The notes: a model not told the origin generated them from the sequence alone. Positions 27,780 to 38,400 are shown, numbered from the stretch's first letter. The stretch is 64,000 bases of DNA from TH-plancto1 sp031431195 (GCA_031431195.1 JANPCU010000385.1:1-64000), one strand, 5' to 3'. A program made the numbers and translations.

Positions 27780-28609
27780 GGGAGGCAGGCTCCAATCTCT
27801 TCAGTGACGGAAACAGTCGACCAGAAACCTCTCTGATCACGGGCTCGTCCCGTGGTGACGCCTCCGCGCGATTCCACTCTGAGATTTCGTCGGACACGGT
27901 GCCTCGCCTTCAGTCGGCCATCAGAAAACGACCGAGACCGGGCCGAACAGCGATTGAGCCTCGACGTGGGCTGGCTCTGACGCTTAGCCTGATCCTGCCG
28001 GTCGTATCGAAGTTGATGTCGATTGCCGAACAGACACGCCCCCGGTTTCCTCAACCGTCAATAATCCGCGTGGCTGTTTTTCAGAGAGCGAGGGGCACTC
28101 GGTGAGAGTTCCCGAGGATCGCCCGCTGAACTCCGCAGGCTTGGGCGAATCCCGGCGCGGGCTGTGCGACCGAAGAAGGAGGCGTTGGGTTGACCTGACC
28201 ATGGGGAGTCGGGTGGTTGACCAGTGTCATCACGAGGGCGGACGTTAACTGGCAGGCGAGGGGCCAGAATTGAAACGCAGAGGGCGCAGATGACGCGGAG
28301 AATCCCTCGATCTGAGGCCGATTCCCGGTCGACTACTCTTCCATTCTCTGCTTTTCCTCGGCGCACTCAGCGTCCTCTGCGTTTCACTCTCCCCCTTGAT
28401 GAGAACTTGTGCGGCCTTCCGTGTGCAATCGCTGGGGAGGCTATGACCGTCTTGCACTCAGTTTTGCATTCGGGACGGGACTCTCTTGCATCGAGATTGA
28501 CAGTTGGGATAGTATGTATCAACTTACGCTGATGGGCTGTCGATCATTCACAGCAATGACTCGATTCACCAAACTTTGAGAAACCGTCACCGACTGGCAG
28601 GAAGTTCTC
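27780..28609. other. divergent intergenic region containing repeat copy A
   Basis: About 830 bp between the small membrane protein and the DUF1501 gene. Frames here cross repeat DNA and are not protein-like. The roughly 400-bp dispersed repeat occupies the second half. The DUF1501 promoter should be near the right end. Confidence 0.45.
28085..28490. repeat. about 400-bp dispersed intergenic repeat, copy A
   Basis: This block aligns by eye along its length with 32100-32510. Shared landmarks in order are TTCCCGAGGATCGC, GCGGACGTT/GACGGACGTT, GGCAGGCGA, GAAACGCAGAGGGCGC, CCCGGTCGAC, TCAGCGTCCTCTGCGTTTCA, TTCCGTGTG/TTCCGTGTC and ATCGCTGG. The hairpin AACGCAGAGG / CCTCTGCGTT lies within it (28272 to 28385). 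It contains no conserved reading frame. Confidence 0.7.
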
Positions 28610-29914
28610 ATGATTGATTTTCGCTTTGGCCCCACGCACCAGAACTGCGAAGGCACTTCCCGACGGAACTTCATGCGTGTCGGTGGGCTGGGCTTGTCGG
28701 CAGTCACGCTCTCCCAGCTGATGCGGGGCCAGGCTCAAGCGGCAGGAGTTCCCGTTGCCACGCCCCAGAAATCCGTCATCTGGCTGTGGCTCAGCGGGGG
28801 ACCGACTCAGATCGAGACCTTCGATCCCAAGATGACTGCTCCCTCGGAATACCGCAGCGTCACCGGCGAAGTGAAGACCGTGCTGCCCGGTGTCACGTTG
28901 GGCGGGAACTTCGAACGCATGGCGAAGATCGCCGACAAGATGGCGTTTGTGCGCTCGTTCGCCCATACCAATAGCGGTCACAGTGGCGGCACCCACTACA
29001 TCATGACCGGCTACGACAATCGTCTGGCCGACAACGGGGCGGTCTCTGATCGACCGTTTCCCGGCTCGATTCTCTCCCGTGTCCGTGGCACGAATCATCC
29101 GACGACCGGCATCCCGACCTATGTCCGACTGGGCGGGATCTATGCCGATGGACCGTCATTCCTCGGCACGGCCTTCGGTCCGTTCGACCCCAGCGGTGAA
29201 GCCCGCCGGAACATGTCTCTGTCTGTCGACAACGCGCGTCTCGGCAATCGCCGTCAGATGCTCGACGGGATCGACAATGTCCGACGCGAAGTGGACCGCA
29301 GCGGCTTAATGGAAGGGCTCGACTCGTTCGAGCAACAGGCGTTCAACCTGATCCTCAGTAAGTCGCAACAGTCCTTCGACCTCAAGTACGAAGACCCCCG
29401 CGTCGTCGACCGCTATGGCGACGGACTCGGCCAGCAGATGCTGCAAGCTCGCCGCCTCGTGGAGGCCGGTTGTGGATTCGTGACCATCAACTTCGGTGGT
29501 TGGGACATGCACAGCAGCGTCAAGATGGAGATGGACAAACGCGGACCGGAAGTTGACCGGGCAGTGGCCGCTCTGGTTGAGGATCTCGATCAACGCGGCA
29601 TGCTCGAGAACACGCTGCTCGTCGTCAGTGGTGAGTTCGGTCGGACCCCCAAGATCAACGGTTCGGCGGGTCGCGATCACTGGGCCCCACTCAGCACTCT
29701 CGCCCTCGCCGGTGGCGGTCTCAAGATGGGTCAAGTCGTCGGTGAATCGGCTGAGAAGGCCGACATCCCCAAGACGACCCCGATCACCCCGCAGGATCTG
29801 ATGGCCACGATGTTCCATGTTCTCAACATCGACCGCCGCATCCAGTTCAACAACCAAGCCGGTCGTCCAACCTACATGATCGAGAACGGCAAGCCGATCG
29901 AAGAACTTGTGTAG
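28610..29914 (+). CDS. DUF1501 domain-containing exported protein
   Basis: The 434-residue protein begins with a twin-arginine type leader (SRRNF at residues 17-21, then GLGLSAVTLSQL), supporting Tat export. The family signature VIWLWLSGGPTQIETFDPK, the HSGGTHYIMTGY block, and NFGGWDMHSSV, SGEFGRTPKING and RDHWAP follow, which resemble the alkaline phosphatase/sulfatase superfamily. DUF1501 proteins are very abundant in planctomycetes, usually with a DUF1549/DUF1553 (PSCyt) partner gene upstream; none is adjacent here. The reaction is unknown. An AGGA sequence lies about eight bases before the ATG. Confidence 0.93.
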   Translation: MIDFRFGPTHQNCEGTSRRNFMRVGGLGLSAVTLSQLMRGQAQAAGVPVATPQKSVIWLWLSGGPTQIETFDPKMTAPSEYRSVTGEVKTVLPGVTLGGNFERMAKIADKMAFVRSFAHTNSGHSGGTHYIMTGYDNRLADNGAVSDRPFPGSILSRVRGTNHPTTGIPTYVRLGGIYADGPSFLGTAFGPFDPSGEARRNMSLSVDNARLGNRRQMLDGIDNVRREVDRSGLMEGLDSFEQQAFNLILSKSQQSFDLKYEDPRVVDRYGDGLGQQMLQARRLVEAGCGFVTINFGGWDMHSSVKMEMDKRGPEVDRAVAALVEDLDQRGMLENTLLVVSGEFGRTPKINGSAGRDHWAPLSTLALAGGGLKMGQVVGESAEKADIPKTTPITPQDLMATMFHVLNIDRRIQFNNQAGRPTYMIENGKPIEELV

Positions 29915-30024
29915 CACACCCTCTTGGAATACACCATCACATTCATTTCGCAACAACCCCGGTCAGCTGATCGGGGTTGTTCGTTTGGACAGTGTTCATC
30001 CTCGCCCTCGTGAAGAATCCATAT
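29915..30024 (+). terminator. probable terminator region after DUF1501
   Basis: A hairpin with arms ACAACCCCGGTCAGCTGA and TCGGGGTTGTT (about 29953-29980) lies 40 bases after the DUF1501 stop and is followed by a T-rich stretch (TCGTTTGG). It is a plausible rho-independent terminator. Confidence 0.6.
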
Positions 30025-30138
30025 GGCGATCGGTCAGACTTGTCTGACCCGTGGGATAGGCTTCCAGCCTGTCAACTCCAGTGAAAAGTCAGGCTGGAAG
30101 CCTATCCCACGGTCAGCTTCTTCTGTCCGTTCGCCTTA
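30025..30138. repeat. 114-bp palindromic repeat, copy 1
   Basis: Nearly identical to 62936-63049. Each copy contains the inverted arms GTGGGATAGGCTTCCAGCCT and AGGCTGGAAGCCTATCCCAC around a short loop, flanked by GGCGATCGGTCAGAC and CTGTCCGTTCGC. The last bases supply the TAA stop (30136-30138) of the response regulator gene. Confidence 0.85.
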
Positions 30139-31047
30139 CTCCTCCAGTATGAACTCAGCCGGCGAGACCGCCCGCTTGATCAGCGTCTGCGTGCGACCAT
30201 CCTCGGACAGCAGTGTCTCATCCATGATCGACCGCATCAGGATCCAGCCTCGAATCACATGAGACGAGACGCGCGTCACATCATGGGACAAAGCCAGCTG
30301 GGTGCCGTCGAGGCCGGGGCCTTCGTGGAGGATGCGGAACTCGGCGACCTCGGGGGACAGCCGGGCATCAACGACTAATCGCCGCTGGGCATATTGCGGG
30401 TCAAGGCTGTGCTCTTGGACCACGTTAACCGCGTCCGTCGAGAACAGGTCTTCGGTGTCGGCGGGCAGTTCCAGGTTCCCGAGATAATGCCCATTCAGGA
30501 GGGCATGCTTGACGGCGATCCCGACCCGAAGTCGTTCCGATTCATCGGCCAGCGGCAGGCAGCGCAGCATCTCTTGCAGACGCCCCACCAGCGGATCAAT
30601 CAGCCCCGGATCATTCTGAAGTGTGAATCGGCAATGGCATTCCGAGAGGGCGTTCATCAACCGCGTCTGGCTGCGATCAACCGACGCGGAGGACACGATG
30701 CGTGACACCACATCGCCCAGATGTTTCGCCAGCGATGCCTTAGGGACGTAGCTGGCCGCCCCGACGCGGAGGGCCTCGGCGGCGATCTCTTCGCTACCCT
30801 GGGCAGTCATCAGGATGACGGGTAGTAGCGGGAAACTCTGCTTGATGGCCGACACCAGCTCCAAGCCGTCCATCTCGGGCATCTGCAAGTCACTGACCAC
30901 GGCATCGGGGAGCTGTTGCCGAATCTGGCGGAGGGCATCGGCCCCATCCACGGCATACGAGACAGTCGTGTCCCGTTCTTTCAGCAGCACTCGACCCGCC
31001 AGCACTCGATCCACCGGCGAGTCATCGACAACGAGGATGTGAGGCAA
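30136..31047 (-). CDS. response regulator with C-terminal kinase-like (HATPase) domain
   Basis: Residues 1-120 form a receiver domain: acidic pair Asp8/Asp9 (VVDDS), phosphoacceptor Asp53 (VVSDLQMPEMDG), Thr81 and Lys103. After a linker, residues 160-290 resemble the RsbW-type anti-sigma serine kinase ATPase fold (RLRVGIAVKHALLNGHYLGNLEL, then RLSPEVAEFRILHEGPGLD), though the usual N-box and G-box residues are partly changed. Such hybrids couple phosphorelay input to serine-kinase-like output or serve as scaffolds. No sensor kinase is adjacent; the next gene upstream is an FHA protein, which could bind phosphothreonine signals. The stop codon is formed by the end of the 114-bp repeat. Confidence 0.82.
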   Translation of the reverse strand: MPHILVVDDSPVDRVLAGRVLLKERDTTVSYAVDGADALRQIRQQLPDAVVSDLQMPEMDGLELVSAIKQSFPLLPVILMTAQGSEEIAAEALRVGAASYVPKASLAKHLGDVVSRIVSSASVDRSQTRLMNALSECHCRFTLQNDPGLIDPLVGRLQEMLRCLPLADESERLRVGIAVKHALLNGHYLGNLELPADTEDLFSTDAVNVVQEHSLDPQYAQRRLVVDARLSPEVAEFRILHEGPGLDGTQLALSHDVTRVSSHVIRGWILMRSIMDETLLSEDGRTQTLIKRAVSPAEFILEE

Positions 31048-31134
31048 GATGTCTCTCCGGGCGGCAGCAGCAGGGGGGATGTGAACTTAGGATTCCAGAG
31101 TCTTGACAGTCCGGAGGTGATGAAACCAGTCGAC

Positions 31135-31947
31135 TCAGTGGTCCAAGGAGTAGCGGGGTCGAGTCTCCTCGTCCTCCGGCTTCGACCGCAGCAACTTATC
31201 CAGTCGCTGGTCGCTGCAGCCCGACAACTTCATCAATGAACGTGTCGGGAGTACCGCTTCATCGTCATCCGCCAGCGAGGGTCGCTCTCCCTGCGGCTGG
31301 TAGTCGACCTGAAACCGCTTCCCCATCAAGCCGAGAACGCTCCCAGGGAGGACCCACTTTTGGTGATAGGCCATCCCGTCCACGGTCGTCCCGTTCTTGC
31401 TGTCGAGATCGGTCATCTGCCAATGGCCCTGCCTCCACTCCAGCGAACAGTGTCGCGAGGAGACAAACGGAAACGGCAGCACCACATCACAGCCAGAACC
31501 GCGACCGATCACGATGCTTGGCTTGCGTAAGACGATGGCCGGACCGCCTCCGCAGGGAACGAGCAACCCGAGTTCGAGATCACGAGCCGGTTTCGCGGGC
31601 GGCGGGCTTGGCTTTAGAGCGGGGGAGACAGACGCAACGGGTGCCGCGACAACCTGAGTTTCGGGCTCGCTCGCGGGAGCCTCGAACGTAATGCGGTAAA
31701 ACTTGCCCGAGATATTCAGTACATCATTCGGGTTGAGTCGACAAGCAGCACTCGCCGTCCCGTTGACTTCCAGCAGGCAACCCGAATCGATCTTGCGGAC
31801 GTGCCACCACCCCTCCAGGAATCGCAACTCGACATCGGGAGCCGCCGGATAGGCCCCCGCCTCACGCTTCAGCCGGAGTACCAGCCGCGCCTTACTCAGT
31901 GCAACCGCTTGACCACCGCCACAAGGAACGAGATGCCCAAACATCAT
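31135..31947 (-). CDS. FHA-domain protein, probably two FHA domains
   Basis: The 270-residue protein has a degenerate first FHA-like domain (residues 10-75, LSKARLVLRL..., LNPNDVLNISGKFYRI), a Pro/Ala linker, and a canonical second domain (about 125-205) with VIGRGSGCDVVLPFPFVSSRHC and LDSKNGTTVDG, holding the Arg, Ser, His and Asn residues that bind phosphothreonine. The Asp/Glu-rich tail follows. No signal peptide is present. In planctomycetes such proteins often work with Ser/Thr kinases. It is encoded immediately before the response regulator gene (87 bp gap), so the two may share a signalling role. Confidence 0.85.
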   Translation of the reverse strand: MMFGHLVPCGGGQAVALSKARLVLRLKREAGAYPAAPDVELRFLEGWWHVRKIDSGCLLEVNGTASAACRLNPNDVLNISGKFYRITFEAPASEPETQVVAAPVASVSPALKPSPPPAKPARDLELGLLVPCGGGPAIVLRKPSIVIGRGSGCDVVLPFPFVSSRHCSLEWRQGHWQMTDLDSKNGTTVDGMAYHQKWVLPGSVLGLMGKRFQVDYQPQGERPSLADDDEAVLPTRSLMKLSGCSDQRLDKLLRSKPEDEETRPRYSLDH

Positions 31948-32840
31948 TCACCTCGCCGACCATGCACTTCAATTCACCTCCGATTAATCTACCGTGAGAC
32001 CGCCGAGTTACAAGCATGCTTGTGGTCTACCGGGAAGAAGAGATGAATATCACGGGCGGAGGATTCACCGTGAATTCCCCATCCGGAGTCCCCATCGGGC
32101 GGGCGAGACGCACTGGGTGATTGTTCCCGAGGATCGCTCGGCGGACTCCTCCTGATCGGGTGATTCTCGGCGCTGGACACGAAGGCCGTGGCTGCACCGA
32201 ATCCATAGGAGCCTGGTGGGGGACGAGCGTCACCACGGCGACGGACGTTTTCCTCGGGTCGGGGCAGTCGTTTTTTTGGCAGGCGAAGGACCAGAGTGGA
32301 AACGCAGAGGGCGCGGAGAATCTTTGGGGGTTGAGTGAGGCTACCTCCCGGTCGACGGCACGTCTCTGCTCTGCTCTTTCTCTGTTCTTCCTCGGCGATC
32401 TCAGCGTCCTCTGCGTTTCAGACTTCCTCGGACGCAGAGGCTGGGCGGAGTTCCGTGTCCCATCGCTGGAAAGGCCAAGTGTGTCTCGCACTCGGGGCTG
32501 GGCTGATGACAATATGGCTTAGACATCTGGTTTTGTTCTACCGGGATTTGTCTCGTGCTTGACGTCCCGAAAGGTCACGACTTGATCGCCCAGAGCAACG
32601 CCCTGGGAACCGGCCACGCGAGGAGTGAGGAAGCCCGGAAGCGTCACAAAAGCACCGGATGGTTCGGCTTCCATTCCGACCTGTCTAGACCAATTCTTGA
32701 TCAGCCCGAGGCGAGACTCCTGTCGAGCTGAGGGTATTAGAAAATGTCATCCCAACTCGCTGCTCACGACTGGCTTCGCCCTCCCGATAGGGCTGTCCGC
32801 TCACCCCAATCTCAGCGTGGACTGAGCGCTTAACATCACT
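31948..32840. other. gene-poor interval containing repeat copy B
   Basis: About 890 bp between the FHA gene and the small minus-strand gene at 32841. No protein family is recognisable; the long frame on the minus strand here runs through the dispersed repeat. The right third (32520-32840) shows nothing distinctive. Confidence 0.45.
32100..32510. repeat. about 400-bp dispersed intergenic repeat, copy B
   Basis: Homologous by eye to 28085-28490 across the whole length, including the hairpin with arms near 32299 (GAAACGCAGAGGGCGCGGAG) and 32378-32419 (CAGCGTCCTCTGCGTTTC). The copies have diverged by substitutions and small indels, suggesting an old duplication or independent insertion. Confidence 0.7.
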
Positions 32841-33143
32841 CTACGGCTTGGCGGGCGGGGCGGGCTTTTTGATCTTGCCAGTTTGCAGATCCTTGACCAC
32901 CTCGGCCAGGATCGCCGGATCTTTTTTGTCGAGAATGTGCTTGATCCGGCTCTCGGGAACACCGAGCCGGCCCATCATCTCCTCCACCGTCTTCCAGATT
33001 TTGGCCTTCTGCTTCTCACCCGTCGCCAGATACAGGTTCGTCACGTTCTCGGCCAGATGCTGCTCATCCAGCTGATCGCGGTTGTCATAGAACCGCTTGA
33101 TGATCTTCTGCTGAGACGGGGAAAAGTTGCGGTTTTCAGCCAT
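32841..33143 (-). CDS. small conserved hypothetical protein
   Basis: The 100-residue protein (MAENRNFSPSQQKIIKRFYDNRDQ) is highly charged and helical, with a Lys/Pro-rich end (KIKKPAPPAKP). The first part (SPSQQKIIKRFYDNRDQLDEQ) resembles a short planctomycete family of unknown function. No signal peptide or membrane helix is visible, so it is probably cytoplasmic and could bind nucleic acid given its high Lys content. It is transcribed divergently from the ABC exporter gene. Confidence 0.65.
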   Translation of the reverse strand: MAENRNFSPSQQKIIKRFYDNRDQLDEQHLAENVTNLYLATGEKQKAKIWKTVEEMMGRLGVPESRIKHILDKKDPAILAEVVKDLQTGKIKKPAPPAKP

Positions 33144-33340
33144 GATTGTGTGGAAGCGGCCAGGAAGGAGAGGGAGAGGCCATGCAGGCGGGTTGAAATT
33201 TATCGGATGCGATCACTCTCTGGCAACGGCAGTTGGGGAACGAACCGTCAGCCGGAAGTCCAGGGATTGCCCATGACGCCTGTGATCAGTTTGCCTACAG
33301 TATCCATCAACTGATTCGACACGCCTTCCTTGCCCCTTCG

Positions 33341-35155
33341 ATGCCCTCCGCCACCGTCACGACGCTGAACCGCTCCCTCACCAAGCATATCGCTCGGGAG
33401 GATGAGCCGCGCCAGCGCCCGCTCGACTACCGGCTGATTGCGAGGCTGTTCGAGTTCACTCGGCCCTATGCCTCGAAGCGAAATTGGCTACTGGTTACGG
33501 TGGGGCTGCGGTCGTTTCAGCTCCCCGCGCTGACGTGGATGGTGGCCGCTGTGATTCGCGGGCCGGTGGCGGAGAAGAGTGTCCCCGGCGTGATGTGGGG
33601 GGCGGCGATCTTTGCGGTGCTCGCACTCACCACGCAGATCGTGATGCACTTTCGGCAGCGGCTGGCCCTCGAACTGGGTGAGGCGGTCGTGACCGACATC
33701 CGCAAGGCCGTCTTCGCCCACATCCAGCGGATGCCGATGCGCTGGTTCCACCAGACCAAGGTCGGCCGCGTCATCAGCCGCATGACCTCCGATGTCGAGG
33801 ATCTGCGTCTGGGGGTCCAGGACGTGTTGTTCGTCAGCCTCGTACAGGTCGGCCAAATGATCCTCGCAGCTGGGGCGATGCTGTGGTACGACCGGGCGCT
33901 GTTTCTGATCGTGCTCGGTCTGGCTCCGGTCATCTGGTTCATCAATCAGCACTTCCACAAGAAGCTAAGCGTGGCCCTGCGGAACATGCGCGAGTCGTTC
34001 AGCCGGATCACCGCCACACTGGCCGAGTCGGTGGTCGGGATTCGCGTGACGCAGGCCTTCGTGCGGCAGGAAGAAAACGCCCGCATCTTTGAGGATCTGG
34101 CTGAAGACCACTCGAAGTTCAACACCGTGGTGATGCGGACACACGGCCAGTTCCTGCCGCTGCTGGAACTCAACAGCCAGGTGTTCATCGCGCTGTTGTT
34201 GATTGTCGGCGGCTGGCGGGCCTTCCAGCCGGGGAGTACCACGAATGTCGGCGATCTGGTCGGGTTCTTCTTCATGGCGAATCTGTTCTTCGCCCCGATC
34301 TCGATCCTCGGCAACCAGTACAACCAGGCGATGACCGCGATGGCCGGAGCTGAGCGGCTGTTCCAATTGCTGGACACGCCGCCCGATTGGGTTGATCCGC
34401 CGGATGCGATCGCGCTGACCGATCTGAAGGGGGAGGTGGCCTTCGAGCAAGTGAACTTCGAGTACGAAGCGGGGCGGCCCGTGCTGATCGACTTCAACTT
34501 CGTCGTGCAGCCGGGCCAGACGATCGCCCTCGTCGGCCACACGGGCAGTGGCAAGACGACGATCATCAATCTGGTGTCGAAGTTCTACCTGGCCAACTCG
34601 GGCCGCGTGCTGATTGACGGCCACGACATTAAGACCCTGAGCGGCGACGCCCTGCATCACCGCATGGGGATCGTCTTGCAACAGAACTTCTTGTTCTTCG
34701 GCACCGTGGCGGAGAATGTCCGGTTCGCGAAACCGACTGCCACTGATGACGAGGTCCGGCGGGTCTTCGAGCAGCTGGACTGTGCCGACCTCATCGCCGC
34801 CCTACCCCAAGGCATCCACACCCCCGTCGGCGAACGCGGCGTGTCGCTCTCCCTCGGCCAGCGACAACTCATTTGCTTTGCCCGCGCGATGATCGCTGAC
34901 CCCCGGATTCTGATCCTCGACGAGGCCACCAGCAGCATCGACAGCCAGACCGAAGACCGCCTGCAAACCGCCCTCGCCAAACTCCTCGCGGGTCGCACCA
35001 GTTTCGTCGTCGCTCACCGCCTCAGTACGATTCGCGAGGCCGACCTCGTGCTAGTCCTCGATCATGGACGACTGGTGGAGTCCGGCACCCACGCAGAATT
35101 ACTCACTCTCAACGGCACCTACGCCGCCCAATACCGCCGCTTTGTGGCTTCGTAG
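33341..35155 (+). CDS. ABC exporter, MsbA/multidrug type (membrane and ATPase domains fused)
   Basis: From ATG 33341 (MPSATVTTLNRSLTKH) the protein has 604 residues. Residues 45-330 hold six transmembrane helices of the type I ABC exporter fold, with the conserved RWFHQTKVGRVISRMTSDVED block. The ATPase domain contains Walker A GHTGSGKTTI, signature LSLGQRQL, Walker B ILILDEATSSID and the H-loop AHRLSTIR. It should work as a homodimer exporting lipids or drugs. The frame is open upstream to 33233 but that part is not conserved. No partner gene is adjacent. Confidence 0.92.
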   Translation: MPSATVTTLNRSLTKHIAREDEPRQRPLDYRLIARLFEFTRPYASKRNWLLVTVGLRSFQLPALTWMVAAVIRGPVAEKSVPGVMWGAAIFAVLALTTQIVMHFRQRLALELGEAVVTDIRKAVFAHIQRMPMRWFHQTKVGRVISRMTSDVEDLRLGVQDVLFVSLVQVGQMILAAGAMLWYDRALFLIVLGLAPVIWFINQHFHKKLSVALRNMRESFSRITATLAESVVGIRVTQAFVRQEENARIFEDLAEDHSKFNTVVMRTHGQFLPLLELNSQVFIALLLIVGGWRAFQPGSTTNVGDLVGFFFMANLFFAPISILGNQYNQAMTAMAGAERLFQLLDTPPDWVDPPDAIALTDLKGEVAFEQVNFEYEAGRPVLIDFNFVVQPGQTIALVGHTGSGKTTIINLVSKFYLANSGRVLIDGHDIKTLSGDALHHRMGIVLQQNFLFFGTVAENVRFAKPTATDDEVRRVFEQLDCADLIAALPQGIHTPVGERGVSLSLGQRQLICFARAMIADPRILILDEATSSIDSQTEDRLQTALAKLLAGRTSFVVAHRLSTIREADLVLVLDHGRLVESGTHAELLTLNGTYAAQYRRFVAS

Positions 35156-35404
35156 GCTCAACCATGCCCTCCGAACCTCACAAAACTCGCCGATTCACAG
35201 TGATGGCAACCGGGGGCTTGCAATGCAATTGCCCGAACTCGAATCTGGAATCGCATTCCCTTCCGTGCCGAGACGACAGATCGCCAGCACCGACTAGTGA
35301 TTCGTGATGCGAAGTGTCATGCGAGATTAGGACACGACAACGCTCCCGGTTTCGCCTAAACTACTCGGCCCGACGTTGGACCCGACACACGGACGCGAGA
35401 CACA
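35156..35404. other. intergenic gap upstream of putA
   Basis: Nearly 250 bp with no gene, tRNA or clear palindrome recognised. It should contain the putA promoter. Confidence 0.4.
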
Positions 35405-38400
35405 GTGGCACGGAAAGCAACGAAATCCTTACCGCCTTCGCTTGATGCCCAGACGCTCCAACTGGGGCGGGAGTTGTGGGCTGCGCTGGATGACCGGCGA
35501 CCGACGATCTTTGACCGCCGTTGGTGGCTCGATCATCTGCTCGAATGGGCGATGTCTGATCCGTCGGTCAAGGTGCAGATGTTCCGCTTTGTCGACGTGC
35601 TGCCCTCATTGAAGTCGAGCGAATCCATCGCCCGGCATTTGCAGGAATACTTCGAAGATGTGCAGTCGCATCTGCCTTTGGCAGCCCGGCTGGCTCTGGA
35701 AGTGGGCGACGCGGATTCGCTGCTCGGCAAGGCGCTGGCGGTGAACGCCCGCAACAATGTCCGCAAGATGGCCGAACGGTTCATCGCGGGACACAACGCG
35801 GAGCAGGTGTACCAGAGCGTGAACCGGCTGCGGCGGGCGGGGTTAGCCTTCACGCTCGACCTGCTGGGCGAAGCAGTCATCAGCGAACCGGAGGCCGAAG
35901 CCTACCAGAAGCAGTATCTCGACCTCATTACGACTCTCGCTCCGCAGGCCGAGAAGTGGCCCGAGAACGATTTAATCGACCGCGATGACTCGGGCTTCCT
36001 CCCGCGCTGCCAAGTCTCGCTCAAACTCTCCGCTCTCTACAGCCAGTTCAAACCGATCGACCCGGTTCGCAGCTCCAACGCCGTGAAGGCCCGCCTGCGA
36101 CCGATTCTGCTCGCCGCCCGCGAACACGATGCCTACGTCCATGTCGACATGGAGCAGTCGTCTTATAAAGGGCTCACGCAGCAGATCTTCCGCGAAGTGC
36201 TGATGGAGGACCAGTTCCGCGACTGGTCCGATGTCGGCATTGTGATACAAGCGTACCTCGCCGATGCGGAGTCGGACCTGTTGAAGTTTCGGGAGTGGGT
36301 CGACGAGCGCGGCACGCCGATTTCGATCCGCCTCGTCAAGGGGGCGTACTGGGATTACGAAACGATCCACGCCGAGTATCGCGGCTGGCAGGCTCCGGTC
36401 TTTCGGCAAAAGTGGCAGTCCGATGCCAACTTCGAGAAGCTGACCCGCAAGCTGTTCGAGGAGCGGACCTGGCTCCGGCCGCAGATCGCCAGCCACAACC
36501 TGCGCAGCCTCGCTCACGCGGTCACCTGTGCCCAGCAGATGGACATCCCGAAGCAGGCGTGGGAAATCCAGATGCTCTACGGAATGGCCGAGGAGCAGGC
36601 GGCTCTCTTTGCGGAACGGGGACACCGTGTCCGGATTTATACACCGTTCGGGGACTTGCTCCCCGGGATGGCCTATCTGGTTCGGCGATTGCTGGAGAAC
36701 ACGTCCAACGATTCGTTCCTCAAGCATGCGTATGACCGCGATTTGTCGATTGAAGAACTGCTGCAGAATCCGGAGGAGGTTGGAGCCCGGATCGACGCTG
36801 AACGAAAGGCTGCTCCCGTGACGACTTTGACTGAGACTGCCCCACTGCCCGAATTCACCAACGAGCCGCCGACCGACTTCAGCGTCCCGGAGAATCGCGA
36901 GGCGATGCAAGCCGCCGTCGACGACGTGGGCTCTCAGCTGGGAGCTGACTACCCGCTGGTCATCAATGGCAAGGCGGTCGACACCCGCGCCCGGATTACG
37001 TCGAAGAACCCCTCGCACAAGAAGCAGGTCGTAGGGACATCCGCTTCAGCTGGGGTTGATCATGCCGATCAAGCGGTCCAGGCGGCCCAGCGTGCGTGGC
37101 GACAGTGGTCGCGGACTCCGGCGACGCAGCGAGCGGATTACCTCGAAGTCATCGCTGCGGAGATGCGGAACCAGCGGCTAACGCTGGCTGCGTGGGAAGT
37201 GCATGAGTGCGGCAAGTCGTGGGCCGAGGCGGACGGCGACGTGGCCGAGGCGATCGACTTCTGCATGTACTATGCCCATTTAATGCGGGAGCTGGATTCT
37301 CCGCTGTCCTGTGATTCACTGGGGGAAGAGAACGCGTACCTGTATCGTCCGCGCGGGGTGTGCGTGGTGATTGCCCCGTGGAACTTCCCGCTGGCGATCC
37401 TGTGCGGCATGACCGTCGCGGCGCTGGTCAGTGGCAATACGGTCGTGATGAAGCCCGCCGAGCAGTCGATCGTTGTGGCGGCCAAGTTTATGGAGATTCT
37501 CCGCGATGCGGGGATTCCCGATGGCGTGGTCAATTACCTGCCCGGTGTGGGAGAAGACGTGGGCCCAGCGCTGGTCTCGCATCCCGCTGTCGACATCGTG
37601 GCGTTCACTGGCTCACGCGCGGTGGGGCTCTCCATCAACAAGCTGGCTGCGGAGACTGATCCCCGCCAGCAAGGGGTCAAGCGGGTCATCGCCGAAATGG
37701 GGGGCAAGAACGCCATCATTGTCGACGAGGATGCCGACCTCGATGAGGCGGTCGTGGGAGTCATCAGCAGTGCCTTCGGCTATAGCGGGCAGAAGTGTTC
37801 GGCCTGCTCGCGTGTGATCGTACACGCCTCCGTATATGAGGCGTTCCTCAAACGACTGCAACCGGCGGTCGAGGCTCTGATTGTCGGCTCGGCGGAAGAC
37901 CCCGGCACTGTCCTTGGCCCGGTCATTGATGAGCAGGCCCAGAAGCGGATCAACGATTTCATCGCCCTCGGCACCGAAGAGCACCGGGTGATCGTCTCGA
38001 TCGATATCAAGGCCCTGGCCAAGGAGGGCTACTTCGCCGCTCCGCACGTCTTCGCTGATGTACCGCACGATGCCCGCATTGCTCAACAGGAAATCTTCGG
38101 CCCGGTGCTATGCATCATCTCGGCTAAGAACTTCGACGAGGCCATCGACTTCGCCAACCAGACCGACTACGCCCTCACCGCCGGCGTCTACAGCCGCAGC
38201 CCCAAGAACCTCGAAAGCGCGAGGAACGAACTGCAAGCCGGGAACCTATACCTCAATCGCCCGATCACTGGAGCCTTGGTTCAGCGGCAACCGTTCGGCG
38301 GTTTCAAAATGTCCGGCGTGGGCTCGAAGGCCGGGGGACGCGATTATCTGCTTCAGTTCCTGATCCCGGTGAACGTGACCGAGAACACCCTGCGACGCGG

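Noticed and set aside
28058..28366. Minus-strand frame in repeat copy A
   Set aside because: Not preserved in repeat copy B, where the frame and residues differ; consistent with non-coding repeat.
32027..32512. Minus-strand frame of 161 codons in repeat copy B
   Set aside because: Composition follows the repeat; no matching frame in copy A and no family resemblance.
35156..35404. Looked for tRNA or riboswitch before putA
   Set aside because: No cloverleaf or conserved riboswitch core was visible.
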